Source: DASPXY01 sp038227745
GTDB lineage: Bacteria > Planctomycetota > Planctomycetia > Gemmatales > Gemmataceae
Assembly (NCBI GenBank): GCA_038227745.1
Contig: JBBRPS010000024.1
Coordinates: 1 to 29,041 of the forward strand
Direction: 5' to 3'
DNA: 29,041 nucleotides
Below are positions 24,013 to 29,041 of this stretch, in pieces. The notes below the pieces were generated by a model. That model saw only the letters and a list, made by a program, of their open reading frames with translations, was not told the DNA's origin and made no database searches. A program made the position numbers and the translations under genes. How positions within the stretch are numbered: position 1 is the stretch's first letter; every line of letters starts with the position of its first letter.

Positions 24013-24298
24013 CAGGGAGTTCCTCGGGGAGGATGAACCGTGGTTGGGCAGGCCCCAGATCCACCACCTTTACGCCCTTCAGAATCTCGACTTTCCGGGG
24101 CATCTTGACATAGATCTCCTTCTCCACGTCCATCCCTTCCGGCGGCTCTTCCGATGGCGGCTGTTGCCCATTGGGCTTCGGCTGTGGTGCGGCCACTACG
24201 TCCACGGTGACGCGAACGTGCTGCCCCTCGAAAGCATCGAGGGGAACCTGGTACTGCAAGCGGCCGTTGACCACCTGGGTCTCAAAGGTCGTTGTCAT
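24005..24298 (-). CDS. Small protein (97 aa), possible antitoxin-like partner
   Basis: The 97-residue protein begins MTTTFETQVVNGRLQYQVPL, followed by FEGQHVRVTVDVV. The pattern resembles the N-terminal beta hairpins of small AF2212/DUF104-type putative antitoxins (an inference from shape, not a proven match). A Pro/Gln/Glu-rich middle (PKPNGQQPPSEEPPEG) separates this from a second segment with PRKVEILKGVKVVDLGPAQPRFILP. CAT at 24296-24298 has GGAGG 10 bases upstream. The stop overlaps the start of the 167-residue gene, so they form one transcriptional and translational unit. Confidence 0.75.
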   Translation of the reverse strand: MTTTFETQVVNGRLQYQVPLDAFEGQHVRVTVDVVAAPQPKPNGQQPPSEEPPEGMDVEKEIYVKMPRKVEILKGVKVVDLGPAQPRFILPEELPDD

Positions 24299-24343
24299 GG
24301 CGCAGAGTCCTCCGAAAGCTCTTCCCGAACGGATCGCTCCTCC

Positions 24344-24373
24344 ATTTTAGCCCCGCGGGGCCGCCCGCCGCAA
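24344..24373 (-). promoter_or_regulatory. Possible promoter of the 97/167-residue gene pair
   Basis: On the minus strand, TTGCGG (24368-24373) precedes TAAAAT (24344-24349) by 18 bases. A 12-base palindrome, GCCCCGCGGGGC (24350-24361), fills much of the spacer and could be an operator. The gap between the phosphatase stop and this gene is only 85 bases. Confidence 0.35.
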
Positions 24374-24383
24374 CGCGAAGGCT

Positions 24384-26108
24384 TCACCGGAACAAGCCCT
24401 CCGGCACCCTCCCCTCCATCCCCTCCGGCGGCTCGATGCCCAGTCCGCGGCACAGGATCGCCGCCGCCGACAGCGGCGTCACGCGCTCGTCGCGCGCCCC
24501 CGCCCTCACGCCGGGGCCGTACACCAGCAGCGGCACGTGCGTGTCGTACGGGTGCGGCGAGCCGTGCGTGGTGCGGTAACTGTTCAGCTTCGGCGAGATC
24601 GGCGGCGACAGCAGATGGTACGGCCGCAGCACCACGCACACGTCGCCGCTCGCCTCCGGGTGGAACGACCGCCGTACCATCTCGCCGATCGCGTCGTCCT
24701 GGAACGGCCCCTGGAGCAGCCGCGTCCGCGGGTACGCCGCCTGGACGCCCGGCTGTTTCGCGAGCCACCCCGCCAGCGCCTCCTCCACCTTCGCCGGCGG
24801 CACCTTCTGCTCCTTGAGGACGCCGCGGTTGAGGTACACCCACGGCCCCGACGCGGCCTCCACCCACGGCTGCCGCTCGCCTTTCTTGCCGAACGTCTCG
24901 TTCAGGAACGCCGTCGCCTTCGTCGTCAGCAGCTCCGGCGCCACCCGGGCGCCGTCCTTTCCCTGCGCCTTCGCCACCTCGGGAATCGGGCAAATGCCGT
25001 GGTCCGCGGACAGGACCACCAGGTAACGGCCGCGCCCCACCTTGGCGTCGAGGTAGTCGAGCAGTTCCTTGACGATCAAATCCGAGCGGAGTGTCACGTC
25101 GAGGACCTCCTGCGAGTCCGGCCCCCAGCAGTGGCCGATCGTGTCGTTGCTCGAAAAGCTCAGCGTCAGCAGGTCGGGCACGTCATGCTGCCCCAGGCCC
25201 TCGGCCGCGATGGCGGCCTTGGCCAGCTCCAGCAGCTCCGTGTTCGCGAAGGGCGAGTTGTTGAACGCCTCGTAGTAGGCCTTGCCGAGCTTGTTCTTCA
25301 TGCCGACGAGCGGGTGCGGGAACTTGTGGCCCTGGGCGTAGCCGACGCCCTCGGCGGCCACGTCGTCCGGGCCGCTGTGGGCCGCGTAATCGAGCTGGGC
25401 GTACAGGCGGTTCCACTCCTTGCCAAACCACTGGTCCGCCAGGCGCCGCTTGTTGAATTGCTCCACCCACGGGCGCAGGCGGTCGTCGTAATAGGACGAC
25501 GTGACGTAGCCGCCCGCCCCGGTGCTGAACCAGTAGCAGATCTGCATACGCAGCAAGGCCGCCAGCAGGATGGCCGCCCGGTCCTTGATTGACAGCGACA
25601 CCAACTTGGCCTTGCCCTTCGTCGCCTTGTGCAGGGCATCGCCGACGGCGGGCCGGCTCCGGCGGTCCGGCCCGGCGCCCTGGAACTTCTTCGACGTCCC
25701 CGTTGGCTCGGGCACCGGACGGTAGCGGTCGCTCCGCACGGCGTTGACGAAATCGCCGGAAGCGCGGTCGTACCAATCATTGGCGATGATGCCGTGGCGG
25801 TCTGGCGGGCAGCCGGTCGCCAGGCTGGCGTGGCCGGGGGCGGTGAGCGTCAGGGCGTAAGGATAATGGCAGTTCCGATACCACGCCCCCTCCGTCTGCA
25901 GGCGGCGGAAGCCGTCCTTGACGAACAACTTCTCCCAGCGGCTCAGGTAGTCGCCGCGCAACTGGTCGAAGACGACCAGCACGGCGAGGCGAACCCCCTC
26001 CTTCCGGGCCGCCGGTGGGGCGTTGGCGCCGACCAGGCCCAGGAGCACCGGCAGGCAGGGCAGGCAGAGGAGCAGAGCGAGGCGGAACGGACGGCGGCAC
26101 GGGTGCAT
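24384..26108 (-). CDS. PafA-like alkaline phosphatase (exported)
   Basis: The 574-residue protein starts with a signal peptide (RLALLLCLPCLPVLLGLVGANA). It matches the PafA branch of the alkaline phosphatase superfamily, which frees phosphate from phosphomonoesters outside the cytoplasm. Visible active-site elements: VVFDQLRGDY with metal Asp48; TLTAPGHASLATG with nucleophile Thr89; IIANDWYDR with Asn110 (PafA Asn100); SIKDRAAIL with Lys175 and Arg177 (PafA Lys162/Arg164); SNDTIGHCWGPDS; LVVLSADHGICP; and HGSPHPYDTHVPLLVYGPG. Those residues separate it from nucleotide pyrophosphatases. Length is close to PafA (about 546). ATG 26108 has GGGAG 8 bases upstream; the frame extends 62 codons further into the repeat element, which I reject. 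Divergent, repeat-rich DNA lies upstream. No phosphate-regulon (Pho) box was identified. Confidence 0.9.
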   Translation of the reverse strand: MHPCRRPFRLALLLCLPCLPVLLGLVGANAPPAARKEGVRLAVLVVFDQLRGDYLSRWEKLFVKDGFRRLQTEGAWYRNCHYPYALTLTAPGHASLATGCPPDRHGIIANDWYDRASGDFVNAVRSDRYRPVPEPTGTSKKFQGAGPDRRSRPAVGDALHKATKGKAKLVSLSIKDRAAILLAALLRMQICYWFSTGAGGYVTSSYYDDRLRPWVEQFNKRRLADQWFGKEWNRLYAQLDYAAHSGPDDVAAEGVGYAQGHKFPHPLVGMKNKLGKAYYEAFNNSPFANTELLELAKAAIAAEGLGQHDVPDLLTLSFSSNDTIGHCWGPDSQEVLDVTLRSDLIVKELLDYLDAKVGRGRYLVVLSADHGICPIPEVAKAQGKDGARVAPELLTTKATAFLNETFGKKGERQPWVEAASGPWVYLNRGVLKEQKVPPAKVEEALAGWLAKQPGVQAAYPRTRLLQGPFQDDAIGEMVRRSFHPEASGDVCVVLRPYHLLSPPISPKLNSYRTTHGSPHPYDTHVPLLVYGPGVRAGARDERVTPLSAAAILCRGLGIEPPEGMEGRVPEGLFR

Positions 26109-26225
26109 GAAGAGACTCCCGAAACGGATGGGCGCCGAGCCTGATCGCGACAGCGCCTCATCGTACTCGTCCCCGCGGCGCGGAGCAAGCGGGCCCACGG
26201 CTGGGTTCGCTTCCACGGCAACAGG

Positions 26226-26384
26226 GATATTACCCCGGCACGGAAGTAGGTCACGTAGGACGGCTCTCCTGAGCCGTCCGGACGGGTCAGGCAAGGAAGT
26301 AGGTCACGTAGGACGGCTCTCCTGAGCCGTCCGGACGGGTCAGGAGACCCGTCCTACGTGAGCCTCTTTCGGGCCGGGGGAATA
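26226..26384. repeat. Nested palindromic element B with tandem duplication
   Basis: The outer frame GATATTACCCCGGCAC (26226-26241) and GCCGGGGGAATA (26373-26384) matches element A (5448-5553). The interior is a different palindrome (26304-26361, 29-base arms, two mismatches, no loop). A 50-base unit starting GGAAGTAGGTCACG occurs twice, identically, at 26242-26291 and 26295-26344. The second copy is part of the full palindrome, so the first is a truncated tandem duplicate of its left arm. Confidence 0.85.
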
Positions 26385-26547
26385 ACCAGCTGACGAGAGG
26401 CCCGCGCGCTTCGTGTTCCCGGGCGGCGGGATGCCTGCCCTGATCGACGGCGAGGGCAAACCCGCGCCGACTTTGGGGCGGGCTGAATCTTTTGTCGTTT
26501 TTGTGTCAGCAATGCCGGCGCGACCGGGAAAAATAACCTAGATTTTC
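26385..26547. other. Gap before the histidine kinase, no clear promoter
   Basis: A T-rich segment (TTTTGTCGTTTTTG, 26490-26503) and GGGAAAAATAACCTAG just before the start codon are the only departures from GC-rich DNA. No matched -35/-10 pair was found. Confidence 0.4.
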
Positions 26548-28245
26548 ATGCCGAGCGAGAATCGAACGATCGCCCTGACCGGACGCACCATGGAAACTGC
26601 AACTCTGAACGGTCGAACCGGAGCAGCCCTCGCGGTGGCCGACCACACCCGCTCGGCGCTCGATTTCGCCCACGCCTTGCTTCAGGAGACGCCGCAGGGG
26701 CCGGCAGCGCTCGCGGGTCTGCTGCTCGACCTGGCCCACGCCTTCGGCGCCACCGGCGCCGGGCTGGCGGCTTCCCCGGAAACCGCGCCGGTGCTGCGGC
26801 AGCGCGTCCGCGTGGACGCGCGCGCGGTCGCGCCGGACCGCTGGCCCTGGGAGGAGCAGCCCGACCTGCTCGGCAAGGCTCTGTCGTCGCCCGTCGCCGT
26901 GACGGCCGTCGCTGCCGATGGGCGATCCTGGCTCCTCGCGTCGGTGCCGGCGCCGGCGGGGGGTTGGCTGCTGTGGGTCGAGGCGGACGGCGAGCGCGCC
27001 TGGAGCCAGGGAGAGGCGGTGGCGCTGCCCCTCATCGGCCAGGCGGTCGCTCGAGTGGCGGCGTCACCGGCAGGCCTTGAAACCGAGTGGGCGCACCTCC
27101 TGGAGAAGGCCCGCCTGCAGGCGAACCTGGAGAATGCGGCCCGCCTGACGGCGAAGCTCGCCCACGACTTCGGCAACGTGCTGACGGGCATCCTGGGCTT
27201 CGCGGAACTGACCCTGGGCCAGCTGCCGGCCGACTCCCTGCCCCGCCGCTACGTCGAGGAGGTGCTGCTGTCCGCCCAGCAGGGCGCCCGCTGGGTGCAG
27301 AAACTGCAGCTGTTCGGCCGGCGCCGGTCGCGCAACTTCCTGCCGGCCTCGCTGCACGCGGCCGTTGCGGCGGAGGAGGCGCGGGTGCGCCCGGCCTGGG
27401 GCCCGAGCGTGGCCCTGCACGTGGCCCTGCCGGCGGACCTGCCCCCCCTGGCCATCGAGGGCGAGTCGCTCCGCGAGGCACTGGCCCAGGTGCTCGACAA
27501 CGCCCGTGAGGCGCTCACCGCCGAGGGCGTCGTGACTCTGTCGGCGCGCGTGACGGACCTCGGCGAGGCGGACTGCCGCGCGCTCTTCGGCGGCGCCGTG
27601 CCAGGGCGGTACATCGAGGTGACGGTGACCGACACCGGCAGCGGCCTGGCGCCGGAAGTCCGGCGGCGGCTGTTCGGCGACCTCTTTTTCAGCACCAAGC
27701 TCCGCCACCGCGGCCTCGGGCTGGCGCTGGTCTACGGCATCCTGCAGACCTATCGGGGCGGCCTGCGCTTCGGCCCCGACCCGGCGCAGGGGACCGCCGT
27801 GCGGCTGTTCCTGCCCGCGGCGGCGTCGGCGGTGCCGCCGGGATTGGCCGGCCCGCGCCCGCAGGGCGAGCGCGTGCTGGTCGTGGACGACGACCCCCTG
27901 ATCGTGCGGTTCGTGACCACGGTCCTGGAGAGTGCCGGCTACCGGACCGAGTCGGCGGCCGGGGGAGCGGAAGCGCTGGCGCGCTACACCGCCGCCGCGG
28001 AACCGTTCCGCCTGGTGCTGACGGACGTGCTGATGCCGCAGGTGGACGGCTACGAGCTCGCCCGGCGGCTGCGCCAGCAGGACCCGCGCGCGACTGTGCT
28101 GTTCCTCAGTAACGAGTCGCCGTCCCCGTCGGCTCCGCCGGATGTTCTGGGGCGGTTCGGCCTGCTGGCGAAACCGTTCCGGGCCGAGGCGCTGTTGCAG
28201 GCGGTGCGAGCCGCCCTGGGCTGGAATGGCCGGCCGGTGTGCTGA
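26548..28245 (+). CDS. Hybrid sensor histidine kinase with C-terminal receiver domain
   Basis: This 565-residue cytoplasmic protein has no membrane segment. A GAF-like N-terminal domain (about 40-175) precedes the dimerisation and phosphotransfer helix with the H-box KLAHDFGNVLTGILGFAEL (His206). The ATPase domain shows VLDNAREAL (N-box, Asn318), TDTGSGLAP (G1, 361-369) and RGLGLALVYGI (G2). A C-terminal receiver (about 442-560) carries acidic residues VVDDDP, phosphoacceptor Asp493 in LTDVLMPQVDGYEL, Ser521 and Lys542 in LLAKPF. Phosphate can thus pass from His206 to Asp493 or to the next gene's receiver. ATG 26548 lacks an obvious ribosome site; ATG 26590 (MetGluThrAla) is an alternative without a better one. 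The gene precedes the receiver-XRE gene by 47 bases. The ligand is unknown. Confidence 0.9.
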   Translation: MPSENRTIALTGRTMETATLNGRTGAALAVADHTRSALDFAHALLQETPQGPAALAGLLLDLAHAFGATGAGLAASPETAPVLRQRVRVDARAVAPDRWPWEEQPDLLGKALSSPVAVTAVAADGRSWLLASVPAPAGGWLLWVEADGERAWSQGEAVALPLIGQAVARVAASPAGLETEWAHLLEKARLQANLENAARLTAKLAHDFGNVLTGILGFAELTLGQLPADSLPRRYVEEVLLSAQQGARWVQKLQLFGRRRSRNFLPASLHAAVAAEEARVRPAWGPSVALHVALPADLPPLAIEGESLREALAQVLDNAREALTAEGVVTLSARVTDLGEADCRALFGGAVPGRYIEVTVTDTGSGLAPEVRRRLFGDLFFSTKLRHRGLGLALVYGILQTYRGGLRFGPDPAQGTAVRLFLPAAASAVPPGLAGPRPQGERVLVVDDDPLIVRFVTTVLESAGYRTESAAGGAEALARYTAAAEPFRLVLTDVLMPQVDGYELARRLRQQDPRATVLFLSNESPSPSAPPDVLGRFGLLAKPFRAEALLQAVRAALGWNGRPVC

Positions 28246-28292
28246 CGGGGCAGAACTCATACATCCCTGAACGACATGGCGAGGAGAATAAC

Positions 28293-29009
28293 GTGGTGAC
28301 ATTCGGAGGCGAGGGCGTGAACGGGGCGGCGCAAGCCGGAGGCGGCGTCAAGGCGGTCGAGGCCCGGACCGCCAAGAAGAGCGAGGCGCGGCTGCACTGC
28401 TCCGGCGAGGTCCGCCTGCTGGTCCTCGACGACGACCCCTCGATCTGCCGCCTCATCCAGGCGGCGCTGGCCCATAACGAGTTCACCGTGAACGCGGTCA
28501 GCGACCCCGCACTGATGGAAGCGCAGCTGCGCGCGCAGACCTATCACGTCATCATCCTCGACTACGTTATCCCGGGGCTGGACTCCGAGCGCGTGCTGCA
28601 CTGGGTGCGCGAGCACCAGCCCGAGGCGAGCATCATCGTCGTGACCGCGTTCCCGTCGATCGACAGCGCCCTGCACTGCCTGCGGGCGCACACGTTCGAC
28701 TACCTGACCAAGCCGTTCCAGGTGGAGCACCTGCAGAAGACGGTGAACCGCTGCCTGGAGGGCCGCGGCCTGCTGCGGCTGTCGGAGGACGCGCTGCGCG
28801 AGGCGCTCGGCGCGGCGATCCGCGAGCGCCGCAAGGCGTTGGGCCTGACGCTGGCGCAGATGGCGCAGCGGACGAGCGTGTCGCTGGGCTACCTGTCGCA
28901 GATCGAGCTGGGCAAGAACTCGGCATCCATCGAGACGCTCTACTCGATCTCGCTGGGCCTGGGCATCAAGATGGCCGACCTGTTCCAGTCGATCCAGGCG
29001 TCGGCGTGA
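28293..29009 (+). CDS. Response regulator with receiver and XRE-type helix-turn-helix output
   Basis: The 238-residue protein has a receiver domain: LLVLDDDPS (acidic pocket 46-48), phosphoacceptor Asp90 in HVIILDYVIPGLDS, Thr118 in VVTAFPS and Lys140 in YLTKPF. The output is a Cro/CI (XRE) helix-turn-helix at about 179-232 (LGLTLAQMAQRTSVSLGYLSQIELGKNSASIETL). This is unusual; most response regulators use OmpR, NarL or NtrC-type outputs. I chose GTG 28293 because GAGGAG (28281-28286) lies 6 bases upstream; GTG 28296 is 9 bases away, and GTG 28239 would overlap the kinase gene. It almost certainly forms a two-component pair with the upstream kinase. The target genes are not visible in this window. 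Confidence 0.85.
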   Translation: MVTFGGEGVNGAAQAGGGVKAVEARTAKKSEARLHCSGEVRLLVLDDDPSICRLIQAALAHNEFTVNAVSDPALMEAQLRAQTYHVIILDYVIPGLDSERVLHWVREHQPEASIIVVTAFPSIDSALHCLRAHTFDYLTKPFQVEHLQKTVNRCLEGRGLLRLSEDALREALGAAIRERRKALGLTLAQMAQRTSVSLGYLSQIELGKNSASIETLYSISLGLGIKMADLFQSIQASA

Positions 29010-29041
29010 GACGAAAAAACCCGCAGGCCGGACGGACCAGC
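29010..29041 (+). other. Partial 3' end, possible start of a terminator
   Basis: After the response regulator stop, GACGAAAAAACCCGCAGGCC leads into a GC-rich segment that may be the first arm of a hairpin. The window ends before the second arm, so I cannot confirm it. Confidence 0.3.

Noticed and set aside
26109..26294. N-terminal extension of the phosphatase to 26294
   Set aside because: It would place the start inside a palindromic element. The internal ATG has a ribosome site and begins a signal peptide.
26242..26344. Possible CRISPR array
   Set aside because: There are only two copies with a 3-base gap, and they are part of a palindromic element.

Overview
The window looks like chromosomal DNA of a planctomycete, most likely a Gemmataceae-type organism. 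I infer this from the very high GC content, sparse operons, many exported proteins of unknown function, a J-domain-like membrane protein with the motif WPPDHYTLLGL, and many perfect or near-perfect palindromic repeats scattered between and inside genes. No plasmid, phage, CRISPR or transposase gene is visible.

Layout. 1-5.2 kb (+): a GT39-type membrane glycosyltransferase, a 77-residue protein, carbon starvation permease CstA (with an extra ~110-residue loop) and a YjbQ/UPF0047 protein. 5.3-8.1 kb: a proline-type tRNA with an odd anticodon loop, a J-domain-like membrane protein, a MarR regulator whose promoter overlaps a palindrome, and a 65-residue protein on the minus strand. 8.5-17.6 kb (-): one 3002-residue cyclic beta-1,2-glucan synthase (GT84 + GH94), carrying two palindromic repeats inside its reading frame. 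17.9-22.1 kb (-): a small exported protein and a 1200-residue exported protein of unknown function. 22.5-23.4 kb (+): an exported dienelactone-hydrolase-type enzyme. 23.5-26.1 kb (-): a PafA-like alkaline phosphatase followed by a two-gene overlapping module of unknown function. 26.5-29.0 kb (+): a hybrid histidine kinase and a receiver-XRE response regulator.

The most unusual signal is not a gene. It is a set of at least nine long inverted repeats in 29 kb, falling into several sequence families. Two of them share the same outer frame (GATATTACYCCGGCAC ... GCCGGGG.AATA) around unrelated palindromic cores. One core family occurs both between genes and in frame inside the glucan synthase, with two compensatory base-pair changes between the copies. 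This suggests a system of palindromic elements that can tolerate coding locations and may be mobile. No enzyme that would mobilise them is in the window.

Functionally the genes are mixed: cell-envelope glycan synthesis (GT39, glucan synthase), nutrient scavenging (CstA, PafA-like phosphatase, exported hydrolase), and signalling (MarR, kinase/receiver-XRE pair). Only the kinase/regulator pair, the 97/167-residue pair and perhaps cstA-yjbQ look like real operons.
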